A DNA stretch of 60,000 nt, from assembly GCF_910592395.1 (NCBI RefSeq), contig NC_088311.1:11040501-11100500 (forward strand), given 5' to 3'. The notes below the pieces were generated by a model that worked only from the letters and a program-made list of their open reading frames with translations, had not been told where the DNA came from and ran no database searches. The translations under genes and the position numbers were made by a program. Below are positions 1 through 10,354 of this stretch, piece after piece (the stretch's first letter is position 1; every line of letters starts with the position of its first letter). The DNA is from Lineus longissimus (lineage: Eukaryota > Nemertea > Pilidiophora > Heteronemertea > Lineidae).

Positions 1-604
1 AATTCCAGCGTCGTTGAGGCAAATGTTTTTTGTAGAGCATGTTCGATTGCAATGACTCGCCTACAAAGAGAAAATAGAATAATTGACTGATTAAATCTCA
101 GGAATTTACACATTTAACAGTCTTTCTGTAAAAATCAACACGACCAGATGCAAAACGGACGGAAACCGATTTCAAGGTAGCTGCAGTTGGGGCGATATTT
201 GATATCGGATCGATCTGCTGAGGTTTTTTTTCTGTCCATATCCGAATGAAACAAGTTATAAAATTGCCTTTGAAAGTCAGTTGGAGGCAAAACATCTCAA
301 CCCTCGCCGTAACTGATGGTACTCCACTTATGACAACACAGAACCAACTCGTGGTGATCATGTATTCAACCGCCGAATCCGCCTTTCGGAGAATAACTGA
401 TTCTCCGACCGAGGATTTCCATGACCCTGCTACTCATTCTTTATGCTTTCCCATTTCATCCGTAATTTTAATTCGATTGACGAAAGAGTGGGGATCAATT
501 CAAATGCACGAATTTGGTGTCAGCTGTTAAACTGCTGAAATATGATGTATGATTGCAGACTGCAACCTGGACCCTCAATGCTCATAACCGGAACTCAAGT
601 TATT
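1..604. other. Intergenic or intronic, nothing recognised
   Basis: No exon, RNA gene or clear repeat was seen here. If the ACE-like gene continues on the minus strand, this is intron downstream of its third exon. Short open frames on both strands lack recognisable domains. Confidence 0.4.
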
Positions 605-745
605 GATGACGCCGTTCTGTCCTTGCTTGAATTGGCCGCCATTGCCTGCAAATGGCCTCGAATAAGCTATTTTTACCATAATGAGACTTTTAGGGCTTCT
701 CGTCATGCGAATGTTTGTGACCTGGTTTATAAAATAAATCAAAAC
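605..745. repeat. Diverged dispersed repeat, copy A
   Basis: This stretch matches 6585-6722 in the same orientation. Shared blocks include ggccgccatt, a following aatggcctcg, and atgcraatgtttgtgacctg near the right end. Each copy lies directly before a LINE fragment (LINE sequence starts about 772 and 6722). The repeat could be a shared LINE insertion context, a 5' UTR remnant or a segmental duplication. The family is not recognised. Confidence 0.5.
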
Positions 746-771
746 ATTTTGGTTGATACTTTTTTAGACGA

Positions 772-2023
772 CTTCTAGGATTTTGTAAAGGCAGGTCAAC
801 AACAGAACAGATATTCAACCTCCGGTTATTGTGCGAGAAGTATCTATACTTCTCGCACAATAACCGTAGTTATCTTGTAGGCAGCTTGACCAACCAGTGT
901 ACTACAACTTCATAGACTACAAGAAATGCTTTGATCGTATTTGGAAGGAAGGTTTAAGGCAGTTCAAAGGAAGTACAACATCAGCTTTGGTATCATCGAG
1001 TACATAGAGGCACTGTACGCTGCATCGGGGAGCATGGTTCGGGTTGGAGAAGACTTCAGCAAGTGCTTCACCACCTCGGTAGGAGCAAGACAAGGTTGCC
1101 TTCTGTCACCAACCCTGTGCAACATCTTCCTCGAGAACAACATGGCAGAGTCCCTCCTTGAACACGAGTCACCCTTGACGACCTCGGGCCGAATGATCAG
1201 CGATCTTAGGTTTGCCGACGACATCGATCTCCTACATGACTCAACAAGTGACCAAATGCATCACTCACAGAAGGTTGACAAAACCAGTGGGAGATGGCAT
1301 GGAAATCAGCCTGGAGAAGACGAAGACAATGGCATCTAGCGGAGTTTAACAGATTTACGTGTGCTTAAGAGACTACTACCTAGACCAAGTGGCAGAATCC
1401 ATCTACCTAGGTGCCACAAAAACAAAGGATGGTACTTCCTACAAGGAGGTGAAAACGCGTATATAGCCAAAGCTGGATCGCCTTAGCCTGACTGAAGAGA
1501 ATTTGGCGAGACAGAAACATCTCAATGCGTCAAAACCTCAACTTCTGAGGTCTTTGGTGATCTCGGTGTTCTTGTATGCGGCAGAATCGTAGACTATGAA
1601 CACCGAGATCGAGAAACGGATCAACGCACTTGAACTGAACTGCTACAGGAGACTACTCAACATCTACTCAACATCGCACATCACCAACATCCAGGTAAGA
1701 GGGTCACCCAGTACATTGGGCATCATGACAGCCTCCTAACCGTTGCCAAGAAGAAAAAGCTGAGGAGGTTCGGCCATGTCACGAGAGCCAATGGAACACT
1801 TAGCAAATATCATCTTGCAGGGCACAGTGGAGGGTAGCCGCCGAAGCGGCCGTCCAAAGAGAATTAGGATGGATGACGTGACGCACTGGACTGGAAGAAA
1901 GACCAGTGACCTGATCCGCCTCGCCGATTAGGACAGAACCGTGTGGTGTCGCATCGATAACAGCTTAGGGTCGCCCGATTTGCCGCATAGCTGCGAGACA
2001 TGATGATGATGGTGATGATGATG
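772..2023 (+). pseudogene. Degraded LINE reverse transcriptase (RTE-like)
   Basis: This is the 3' half of a non-LTR retrotransposon ORF, readable only by changing frame several times. In order: GRSTTEQIFNLRLLCEKYL at about 790-846, FIDYKKCFDRIW at about 911-946, GARQGCLLSP near 1080, the catalytic box FADDIDLL at about 1210-1234 (both Asp kept), YLGATKTKDG near 1408, and a C-terminal LRRFGHVTRANGTL block near 1760. The element ends in a (gatgat)n tail at about 1999-2023. Short tandem 3' tails are typical of the RTE group, but the clade is inferred. A 21-bp inverted duplication at 823-866 and many stops and frameshifts show it is dead. It lies in the intron after ACE-like exon 3. Confidence 0.85.
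823..866. repeat. Perfect 21-bp inverted repeat with 2-nt spacer
   Basis: The arms at 823-843 and 846-866 are exact reverse complements (left arm begins cggttattgtgcgag) around the spacer ct. The left arm is the RT coding sequence for LRLLCEKY. The right arm is an extra inverted copy of the same bases inserted before the RT frame resumes at QLDQPVYYNFIDYK. Confidence 0.95.
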
Positions 2024-2203
2024 ATCCCCGAAGTCAGTACGAATCTGTCGACTTGGCCAATTTTAGTCTGATTACACCGCATAATCGCAGAGTATAGTGT
2101 ACAGTGGCTAATACAACATGGAAGCTGAAACTGGCAGAGAATATGCTTGAATATTATGTCCGCTTTGGAGAATGAGGAGAAAGATCAGAGTGCGCTAACT
2201 CAC

Positions 2204-2355
2204 CGTCTGTGTGCCGGATCTTTGTGAGTCGCCGACCGGCCGATAATAGTCAACGCCCGCTTCGTGTCGGCGGGGAAGTTGGCAGTATTGAACTTCTTGG
2301 CTTCCTCTGTGGCCCACGCCTGAAATGTTCTCATCAACTCATCAGACTTTGCGGC
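2204..2355 (-). CDS. ACE-like peptidase M2, third coding exon
   Basis: A 152-bp internal exon on the minus strand. The acceptor is tgattattgtgttgcag before 2355 and the donor is GTGAGT from 2203 downward. It begins in phase 0, as required by the end of the exon at 5617-5750, and leaves two bases (phase 2). The 50 codons read AAKSDELMRTFQAWATEEAK, then KFNTANFPADTKRALTIIGR, then SATHKDPAHR. This matches the N-terminal helical lid of angiotensin-converting enzymes that follows the TNIT motif (pattern F..WA.EA.KF....F, then a KR.L..I helix). The zinc site HEMGH is not in this exon, so catalytic competence cannot be judged. The next exon must lie before position 1. Identity is inferred from the pattern and the neighbouring exon. 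Confidence 0.72.
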
Positions 2356-2363
2356 CTGCAACA

Positions 2364-3305
2364 CAATAATCATCTTGACCACCGAGGTTTTTGCATCTTA
2401 TCAATATTTCCGGCTACATTTAAAGGGGGTACAGACTATGAGGTTCTAGATGTACAATAATAAGGAGCTGTTCATTTGGTACCTACGCCTCAGGCCTGGT
2501 TTATATTGAGTGTTCGTACATGTACGCTGTAATTTGTCATGGCTCACGGTTCACTTCGTCACTTGCCACGAGCACGGCGTTAGCTGACTTTTAGGTGGTG
2601 ATAGGCTAAAGCCGACACGGAAGCGCAGCAGCGCCTAAATTACGCTGTGGTTGGTGACAGACTTTGGACTCGATAGTGCTTGGCTTGCATTCTTTTGTTA
2701 TTGGCGGACAAAAAATTCTGACCATCGCACCTGGTCATCAAACATGTAAATTACTGTCTATTTTGGGCTTGATGACGTCATTGATATGAGAGCCAGTCAG
2801 ACGCGTTTTTGCAATGCTTTTGCATGGCAATTGATCTCTGGCTGTTATTATGAATAGAGTTCACTATGTTTTGATAGAAAACACTTATTCTAGACTCCCA
2901 TATCTAATGAGAGGCACAATTTATTGTCATATACTATACATGTACTTTCAGACCGATTTTGTAAGTTTTTCAGAATCCGGATTTTCACTACATGTACTCC
3001 AATTTTATCTTTGCTCTACTCGAGGACAGAACATTGTCAGCTACAACAATGCAATTTTTACAGATAACTGGCAACACCATGCTAATCCATATCTATCTAT
3101 ATATATATACATTTTTCATGGACTTTCCGTCCGTTCTTGTTATATCTTAGATTAAAATTGGTGACGTTTTCATCGGGCCACAAAGTATAATGCACACAAC
3201 CTTGAGGGTTCTCCATCTAGCTAGCTGAAAATGCCCTTGTATTGCATGCCAAATTGGAATCACCGAAACATGTTTTGGACCATCACTTTATTAATAGCGG
3301 CATCT
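2364..3305. other. ACE-like intron, AT-rich, no gene seen
   Basis: This stretch lies between ACE-like exon 3 and a foldback MITE. It contains scattered acatgta runs and a tatctatctatatatatat stretch near 3090. No coding signal was recognised. Confidence 0.4.
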
Positions 3306-3863
3306 TGGGCTTATTATAACCCGCGAGATGCGGAATGCGAAATCGCGAGATGCCAACCTCGGTGAGAGTACCATGCGCCACAAGATGTATTGCAAATATG
3401 GAACCTGAAAAGGCTAACATTCATGAGACCGAGGCTGTAGTGGGGAGGCTATCCTTGTTTTGGTTGGCCCATTGAAATAGAATCCGCTGTGCGATGTGTT
3501 GAATTTAACCTAATTTATAGCCTAATATCCCGAGCTATTTTTAGGGATGACCAGACGATCACCAGGTGCATGCCCTGTGTTATTGGTCAATCTTGCCTAT
3601 TGTGATTTGTGCCGCCAGGCGTAACGTGAAAATAATCTTGATACATGCAGCATCCTGAACCTCGTGGAATTATACTCGCAGTATATCTTGATAAGTTGCT
3701 AAAACCTTTGTGGTCAAGATGAACATGCAGTTCTTGCCTGGACAACAACGATAGAAATGGTGATTGTCATGGTCCAGGGAAGTAGAAAATATTGTGGCAG
3801 AAAATAATAATTCCTCGTCTCGCTATTTCGCGATTTCTCATCACGCGGTTTATAATAAGCCCA
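3306..3863. mobile_element. Foldback MITE with gggcttattataa termini
   Basis: The left end (ttgggcttattataacccg, then gagatg and gcgaaatcgcgag) is matched in inverse at the right end (cgcggtttataataagccc, preceded by cgctatttcgcgatttctc). The terminal inverted repeats are about 50-60 bp and imperfect. A related fragment lies at 38278-38335. No target-site duplication or transposase was identified, so the superfamily is open. Confidence 0.6.
3536..3637 (+). repeat. Dispersed repeat, mate at 43006-43108
   Basis: Shared blocks with 43006-43108 are tttttagggatgaccag, then cgat, then tgtgatttgtg, then cgtgaaaataa, in the same order and orientation. This copy lies inside the foldback at 3306-3863. 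The family is unknown. Confidence 0.5.
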
Positions 3864-4207
3864 ACACTTGCTCTTAGTTTTGATTTTATTTTTGGTCAAT
3901 ATCAAATTAAATATCTTCGTACCAGCTTCTTTGATATCTCTTTGAAAATGGCAGTTTCGCAGTTATAAACGAAGATAAAAAGAAGAATATGGTCGATAAG
4001 CTTGCGGACAATTATTTAAGCTTGTGAATAAAGGCAACCGAATGGTATGTTATAGCTGTTCGAGTCGTTCAACTTTGACACAAACCCATATCCTAATGCT
4101 GCAGTCAATAAAACCATGAGCCTCCACACTCGGGCAATCGACACTTATATATACTGTGAATATTTTCTAGGCTAGTTGGGTGTGGGTTAACATTGAACGC
4201 TGCATAA

Positions 4208-4988
4208 AGCCCGCACCACACGGTGAAATTTGCGTGATGCAAGTGACACGCGTGCACGTTGCGACAGGCAAATTCTCACTGTGTGGGGTCGTTTTTTGCT
4301 GCGTATCTTCCCTCGCGAGTCGAGACGCAGCCGATCTAGCATGTTTGATATTTTCTCGACACGCGAGGAAGTTAATCACCGTGTGGGGGCTACCTGCAGC
4401 AATGTTGCGCGAGTTCGACGAATCACAACAAGCAGATCGGTCACATGATTTATAGGTCAGTCACATGATACCAAAATGGCAGCGCCCGGGAACTGTCAAA
4501 TCCTATGAGAAGTATTATGGACCAAGAAGACCAAATTGCCCTTATTCTCCTGCTGTTACTCCGTCGGAGGCGGCGGCGGAGGCGGCGCCGCGTGGACCGT
4601 AGTCTTTGGACAAGGCCATGGATTCAGAGAAGAGAGGATAAGGGGGCCTATGCAAATCTAATTGCTGAATTGCGGGAGGAGGACCCCATGAAGTATCGCC
4701 AGTTCCACAGAGCTGCCATTTTGGTATCATGTGACTGACCTATAAATCATGTGACCGATCTGCTTGTTGTGATTCGTCGAACTCGCGCAACATTGCTGCA
4801 GGTAGCCCCCACACGGTGATTAACTTCCTCGCGTGTCGAGAAAATATCAAACATGCTAGATCGGCTGCGTCTCGACTCGCGAGGGAAGATACGCAGCAAA
4901 AAACGACCCCACACAGTGAGAATTTGCCTGTCGCAACATGCACGCGTGTCACTTGCATCACGCAAATTTTCACCGTGTGGTGCAGGCT
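4208..4988. mobile_element. Harbinger-type foldback element
   Basis: A 781-bp element flanked by direct taa duplications at 4205-4207 and 4989-4991, the 3-bp TWA target typical of PIF/Harbinger. The arms, about 276 bp each (4208-4483 and 4712-4988), are nearly identical inverted copies. The termini are agcccgcaccacac and its complement. The centre (4484-4711) is unique and holds a fragment of a Harbinger transposase-like protein. The structure suggests an internally deleted derivative. The element at 44677-45128 has similar termini and the same kind of target site. It sits in the intron between ACE-like exons 3 and 2. Confidence 0.85.
4505..4707 (+). pseudogene. HARBI1-like transposase N-terminal fragment
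   Basis: The plus-strand centre of the foldback at 4208-4988 encodes about 65 residues: an Arg-rich run, then VDRSLWTRPWIQRREDKGAY, then ANLIAELREEDPMKYRQFHR. The pattern W.RPW..RR...GAY..L..ELR.EDP..(Y/F)..F.R is the N-terminal region of PIF/Harbinger nucleases (HARBI1 family), as I know it. The DDE nuclease core is missing. The frame then runs into the inverted arm and stops, so this is a remnant, not a gene. Confidence 0.75.
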
Positions 4989-5019
4989 TAACCGGGGCTT
5001 CGAAGAAAACAGAATAAGA

Positions 5020-5110
5020 CACACTTGTAAAAATGGGGCGTTTTCAACGACGTGATCAAAATCCTCAGACTGGCTAAGCTTTTATTGATAAATATTGTGC
5101 TGTTTCTTTG
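5020..5110 (+). repeat. Short dispersed repeat, mate at 19405-19490
   Basis: Both copies carry cttgtaaaaatgggg, then gttttnaacgac, then taagctt and attnataaat at similar spacing. Function and family are unknown. Confidence 0.4.
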
Positions 5111-5111
5111 G

Positions 5112-5616
5112 CATTAAACCATTATCATGCGCTGCTGTCGTCTAGGCCATATATTCTAAAATACATTGGCTACAGTGTTTCATTTTTAACATAGATTGTT
5201 TATTCGCATCGTTTTGATGACAGAAGTGTTGGTGGGATAACCATAAACGCATTGGTTGGTACAACATTTCTTAAAAGCAGCTTCTTTGTAGCTTACGCAT
5301 GAAACACTATCACGTTTGAGGTGTCTTACATGAAGAATAGAAATATATACCGCCTCGCCTTCGTTCCACCCTCGCCCTACCGTTTAGTTCAGCCCTCGCG
5401 GTTTTTATGAGACGAGCAAAACCTCCAGTTCCGTATCAATTCGTTATATATAAAAAAATCCTCTCCAGACAGAGATTAAATAATGAGGTAATTATACTAT
5501 AAAAATTACAATATTTCTGATCAACTAGAAATAATATTTTGTTCTCTGGGTGGTGCCCTTTAAACTCAGCATTTTTTATTATTTTCGTGGTGAGCGGAAT
5601 CCCTATTTCGACTCAC
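5112..5616. other. ACE-like intron, no element recognised
   Basis: AT-rich intron just downstream (minus strand) of the GTGAGT donor of ACE-like exon 2. No coding or RNA gene was seen. Confidence 0.4.
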
Positions 5617-5750
5617 CAAGGCACTGTTTTCATCAGTGATATTGGTAGTCATCCGGTAGTAGTCAACATAAGCATTGTAGTGGTAGGTCGCCAGGCGCTT
5701 ATTGTAGTCGTCCAGGAATAACAGGGCCGCAGTCAAGTTATCGTTGGTTC
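5617..5750 (-). CDS. ACE-like peptidase M2, second coding exon
   Basis: A 134-bp exon on the minus strand. The acceptor is ctttctctaactttcag directly before 5750 and the donor is GTGAGT directly after 5617. Two bases complete a split codon (incoming phase 1), then 44 codons follow: TNDNLTAALLFLDDYNKRLA, then TYHYNAYVDYYRMTTNITDE, then NSAL, ending in phase 0. The pattern FLD.YN....Y.Y.AY..Y...TNITDEN is the N-terminal signature of family M2 dipeptidyl carboxypeptidases. Most relatives have Trp where this has Tyr before the TNIT block. Active-site exons are not in the window. Phase and order fit the signal-peptide exon at 18765-18849 and the exon at 2204-2355. A MITE begins 38 bp upstream of the acceptor. 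Confidence 0.8.
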
Positions 5751-5787
5751 CTGAAAGTTAGAGAAAGGCTATAACAACATGAAAGGA

Positions 5788-5970
5788 TCACCGTGGAGAA
5801 TCAATTCCCCACATTGCCGAGCATCTTATCAGGCCTTCCACATTTTTGGATGTTTTTCTTGTGAGGTAACCATGCAGGCCTCAAGAAGCACTATCCAGGG
5901 CAGTCTGCTCGGTAAGTTGGAAGGCCTGATAAGATGCCCGGTAATTTTGAGAACTCATTCTCCAGGGTGA
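5788..5970. mobile_element. Short MITE, internal-deletion copy
   Basis: The termini are tcaccgtggagaa and the inverse ttctccagggtga, with inner arms catcttatcaggcct and aggcctgataagatg. It is flanked by gga on both sides (5785-5787 and 5971-5973). The longer copy at 47604-48116 shares both ends and the core gatgtttttcttgtgagg...ggcctcaagaagcac, but has about 330 bp more. The superfamily is not assigned. Confidence 0.75.
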
Positions 5971-5973
5971 GGA

Positions 5974-6584
5974 TTCAGTCCTTATTCGTTTTAAAAACCT
6001 CTTTAAAAACTTCTTTCAAAATACAAACTGCTTATAGCGTAGAAAAGAAGCCCCATTGGCTCGCTATTGAAACATATCGTGCAAGTGACAACATACTTCA
6101 ACAGCAGCAAGAAAGACGGCCGAGACAAACATTCTTTGTCGAGTACCCGTAAATGGTAAGTATGAGTAGTAAGGCAAAACCTAATGGTAGGATATCGGAA
6201 TCTTTGGTATAAAGTTCAAAACACTTTAAGTCAATGGATAATGAGACGGAGAGGTCATCTCGACCAACATCTTTCCATGGATATCGGCCGTAAGTATGGA
6301 TCGAGTAACATCAAAAATATATAAGACTCGCTTATTTTTGGTAGCATGAAACTCTGTTCAAAACAACATTTGTTTCTCATATGTCTTCTTCATACGATGT
6401 TTTCAGTAACAAATTAATACCGTCATCGACTTCGAGACGGGGTGTCCCACAGATTACAATTCATACATCCTGGTTTAACGCTTCGTTCAAAAGATTCCCC
6501 AAGGATTTCTACACCCACCGTGCTAGTTGCCAATCGTTCAATTTTTCGGCTCTCGTGATGATCCTGGCCATCCTCCTTGCGCAT
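5974..6584. other. ACE-like intron, no gene seen
   Basis: No recognisable coding sequence or repeat structure was found. It ends at copy B of the repeat shared with 605-745. Confidence 0.35.
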
Positions 6585-6722
6585 GATGGCGCTGTTTCGT
6601 CCCTGCTCGCATGACTATTGGCCGCCATTATGCCTGCGAATGGCCTCGCCATTTCATTATCATAAGACGTTTAGGGTCTCTGATCATGCAAATGTTTGTG
6701 ACATGATTTAAATAATACAAAA
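6585..6722. repeat. Diverged dispersed repeat, copy B
   Basis: Second copy of the 605-745 repeat, same orientation. It is followed at once by the 5'-truncated LINE, whose frame starts with SGGIVIGVKDKL at about 6728. Confidence 0.5.
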
Positions 6723-7516
6723 AATCCGGTGGCATAGTGATTGGTGTGAAAGACAAACTCTCTCATGGAATAAAACCATTACCAAAAACTAGTAAATTAG
6801 TTCAGTGGGTAAAGTGTGAGAAAGACGTACTTTGCTTAGAAAAAGACCTTGTTATTGGGGGTGTGTACCTTCCCCCGGAAACCAGCAAATATGGTGGAGT
6901 TGATTTATTTGATGAACCTGGACAGGAGCTATTGTCTATAACAGGTTCAGGTGAAGACAGGTATATTTGTCTTACTGGTGATTTCAATGCTTACACTAAG
7001 GAGCTTTCAGAAATTGTAAATTACGATTTGGAGCTACTGGAAATACTACAACTAGAACATATGAATTCTGATATTGATATCGATATTTTGAAAAGAGCTA
7101 ACAAAGACAATAGCGTAAATAACTATGGGTACCGTCTAATTGAGTTGTTGAAGGAGCACAACCTGATGATTGTTAACGGTAGGGTCGGTGCGGACAAAGG
7201 TATTGGTGAATTTACATGTTATAAAGGTGAGAGTAGGCACGTGGTTGATTATTTTCTGGTCTCACCTGACTTATTCCCTTTGTTTACTAAATGTGAAGTC
7301 AAGAGTTTTGATCGAGCAGTTTCAGATGTACATAGCCCGATAATATGCAGCGTTAAGGCAACAAAGCAAGGTACTGACCACTCAAGTGAGGACCGAGGAC
7401 AAGTTAACACTGGCGGGAAAGTCAAATGGGCGAGACTTAAGGCACATAGATATCTTGAAGCCCTCGATGTAGATGATCTTGAGGCCATTAATTCGTCCAT
7501 GATAACGATACCCTGA
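6722..7516 (+). pseudogene. LINE endonuclease (APE) domain
   Basis: The frame from about 6728 (SGGIVIGVKDKL) to the stop at 7514-7516 carries APE endonuclease motifs: GVYLPPE near 6862, GDFNAYT near 6977, the RHVVDYFLVSPD block near 7240 and the SDVHSPI box near 7323. These correspond to the metal-binding and catalytic regions that nick target DNA. The first part of the domain, including the N-terminal Asn/Glu motifs, is missing because of the 5' truncation. A premature stop separates it from the RT part. Confidence 0.85.
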
Positions 7517-7575
7517 GTGCAAATGAAGCGAATGACAGGTTATGTGACATTCTGGTTAAAACTGCAGAGAAGTTT

Positions 7576-8898
7576 ATGGGTAGAAGTTACCGAGTTGGTG
7601 ACAGAACAGGTGGCAATAAGAATGATGGTATAATAGACAATAAGGTAAAGGTAAAAAGGAGTGTTTACAGACGTGCCAGAAGGCGGTTTAAGACCAGTCG
7701 TAACGAAAGAGACAAGACGATAATGAATAAAGCATTTAGAGAGTACAAATATGAAATTAGAAAAAGGAAAGAGGCTAAACGGGTGAAACATAATGCCACG
7801 TTGAAAGAGATGAGAAACGCGGATCCTCGTTGTTATTGGAAATTCTTCAAGAAGAAAAAACAATCAAGATGCGGGGCATCTGAATGTTGAGGCAGAACCG
7901 TCGGACCAGTTGGGCGATGAGAATAAGGTCTTAAACAGGTCGTTTACACACGAGGAAGTTGCTAAGAGTATTAAAAATTTAAAAAACAACAAGTCCACCG
8001 GGCTGGATGAGATTAGTAACGAGTTTTTGAAAACCGGTAGAAACATTTTACTGCCTACTCTCGTGCTACTCTTCAATAAGGTTTTAGATTCCGGTGAAAT
8101 CCCAGAACTATGGTCAAAAGGGTGAGGTCAACGACCCTAACAACTCTAGAGGTATCACTTTACTTAGCTGTGTTGGTAAGCTATTTACATGTACTTCTTT
8201 ACTAAATAGCAGGTTAAACGAATACTTGGAGGCAAGTAACTTATTATCAGAGAATCAAGCTGGATTTAGAAAAGGTCATTGTATTTCGGATCACATCTAT
8301 ACTATTAAGATGCTGATCGATATCTTTCTGAAAGATAAACGTAAATTATACTGTGCATTCATAGATTATCAAAAAGCATTTGATACTATTTGGAGAAAAG
8401 GTCTGTGGTACAAGCTTGTTGCTTCTGGTATACATGGTAAAGTGTTTACAGTTATCCAAAACATGTACCAAAACATTAAATCATGTATCTTTGCTAATGG
8501 ACAGACGTCGGAATTCTTTCAAAGTGACATTGGTCTTAGACAGGGAGAAAATTTATCCCCTGTACTTTTTTCTATATATGTTAATGAGTTGGAGAAACAT
8601 TTAACTGATCATGGTGTTGGTAGTATTGATTTATATCTGAATGGCGTCGATGTGGACCCGTGGTTGAGTTTACTGATCTTACTTTATGCTTTCTGACAGT
8701 GCGGCCGGCCTACAGCGTAGCCTAGATGAGTTAGTTGAATATTGTAAAGAATGGAAATTAATTATAAACCACGCCAAGACAAAAGCTATAGTTTTTGAAA
8801 GTCGACATTCTGCAAACCATCCTGAGTTTTTTGTAGACGGCAAAGCAATTGAAACCGTTTTGGAATTCAAGTACCTAGGCGTTAGGCGTTATTTTTAA
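7576..8898 (+). pseudogene. LINE reverse transcriptase, YADD box deleted
   Basis: Three overlapping frames give a standard LINE RT: a basic linker (7576-7890), NNKSTGLDEISNEFLK near 7990, RGITLLSCVGKLF near 8150, ENQAGFRKGHCISDHI near 8250, YCAFIDYQKAFDTIW near 8352, and GLRQGENLSPVLFSIYVNEL near 8534. The catalytic box should follow LLYA at about 8680. Instead the sequence jumps to LSDSAAGLQRSLDELVEYC in another frame, so a short deletion, probably about 17 nt, removed the Asp-Asp. Frameshifts near 7890 and 8110 further break it. This copy cannot make active RT. Confidence 0.87.
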
Positions 8899-8956
8899 TT
8901 ATAATGGTTCATTTGTAAAGTGCCGTAAGGCACTGAGTGACCAAGGCAGAAAAGCA

Positions 8957-9931
8957 TTGTTTTATGTATTGAACCGAGTGCAAGAACAGTTTTTAGATCT
9001 TGATATAGCACTACAGTTATTTGACGCTATGGTAGCTACTATACTGACCTTTGGTAGCGAGATTTGGGGCTTTGAGAACCTCAATGTGATAGAAAGATTG
9101 CACCTGTTATTCTGTAAATGTATACTAAAGTTAAAGCGCTCAACACCAAACGCAATGGTATATGGAGAATTAGGTAGATTTCCATTGTATATCAATGTTA
9201 AAGTCAAGATGGTAAAATTCTGGGGGAAACTGGTCCTACAGGAACAAACTATAGCCGGAAAAATGTATAAAATTGCATACCATAGACACCAAAACGGTCA
9301 AAATATCAAATGGGTCGCGTTTGTCAAAAATATCTTGGAACTTTGTGGGCTCGGGGACATCTGGCTGACACAGATGTTCCCCAACGTTAATTATCTCGGT
9401 GAAATTGTCAGAAGACGACTGCAGGACCAGTATCTCCAAGAATGGCGCAATACTCTGATAAACTCTCCAAAATGTTTGATCTTCAGAGAAATCAAGTTTG
9501 CATGGGGTTTCGAGAATTATTTGCTTTGTCTATCTCAAGCCCAACGTATATTACTCTGTAAATTTAGATGTACCAACCATAAACTCCCTATAGAATTAGG
9601 CCGATATAATAATACCCCCCCCCGACTAGAACGTACATGTAATAAATGTAACCTCGGAGTAGTTGGAGATGAATTTCACCACGTCCTCGTATGCCCCTTC
9701 TTTTCAAACATTCGAGTAAATTACATTCCAGCCGACTTTCACAGATATCCCGATTTATTTAAATATGTAAAACTTTTGAACTCGCCAAAGAATACATTAA
9801 TAAAACTAACTAAATTTTTGTCAAAGTCTCTCCAACTACTCGAATCATATTGTAAGCAAATTCGTATTCTTTTGTTGATGTTAAAAAACCTTCGCATGTA
9901 TATTCGTATTTCTATTGTATATAGGTAGTTT
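8957..9931 (+). pseudogene. LINE ORF2 C-terminal region
   Basis: An open frame of about 323 codons continuing the LINE polyprotein after a frameshift near 8890. It contains a thumb-like region (VRYFGSEIWGF-type context near 9050), the TPNAMVYGELGRFPL segment near 9150, and a Cys/His cluster C-x2-C...H-x4-C in CNKCNLGVVGDEFHHVLVCP near 9640-9700, probably a nucleic-acid-binding knuckle. It ends at 9926-9928. A run of nine C at about 9616 sits in a disordered stretch. Confidence 0.75.
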
Positions 9932-9951
9932 TGTGCTCTACGCAATGTAAT

Positions 9952-9968
9952 TTAGGGTTAGGGTTAGG
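9952..9968 (+). repeat. Short interstitial telomere-like repeat
   Basis: ttaggg-ttaggg-ttagg, just under three copies of the metazoan telomere unit, 24 nt after the LINE stop codon and at the left edge of the apparent insertion at 9954-10354. Confidence 0.85.
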
Positions 9969-10354
9969 AAATGGAAATGCAAGTCACGTGCAAGGGAGTT
10001 GATTTTTCCCTATTCTATGGCATAACGAAAAACGATTTGAGTTAATGAGATCATTTAAATACATCAGTTAACTAGTTCGGAGCACTACTTCCCGCGGTCA
10101 AAGGTCACTTTCCATGCACCGGGCGCATGCGCAGTGCGATCGAAAACCTTAATTCGTATCAAGCGCGTCACACTTGAAATCTCAATACGGTTTCGTTGAT
10201 TCGGATTAGCTGATTCGCATTCAATTCGGTTTAAGAACCGTGTTGGTTAAAGCGGATTGAGATCGGTATGAACCGAATTGAGTGTGACGCCCCAATACGA
10301 ATCAACGTTTTAATTCGAATTCAATTCGTGTTAAAACCCCAGTGTGACCACGGC
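9954..10354. mobile_element. Possible insertion in LINE 3' UTR
   Basis: The 401-bp segment is flanked by attt at 9950-9953 and 10355-10358. Its removal restores a plausible continuous LINE 3' UTR. It contains many rearranged attcg/cgaat words between 10140 and 10340 and starts with telomere-like repeats. No clear terminal inverted repeat was found. Confidence 0.35.

Noticed and set aside
9952-9968. True telomere or chromosome end
   Set aside because: Fewer than three units, inside a LINE, with ordinary sequence on both sides.
10140-10345. Foldback MITE made of attcg words
   Set aside because: Words recur in both orientations, but no consistent arms can be aligned by eye. It is kept only as part of the possible insertion.
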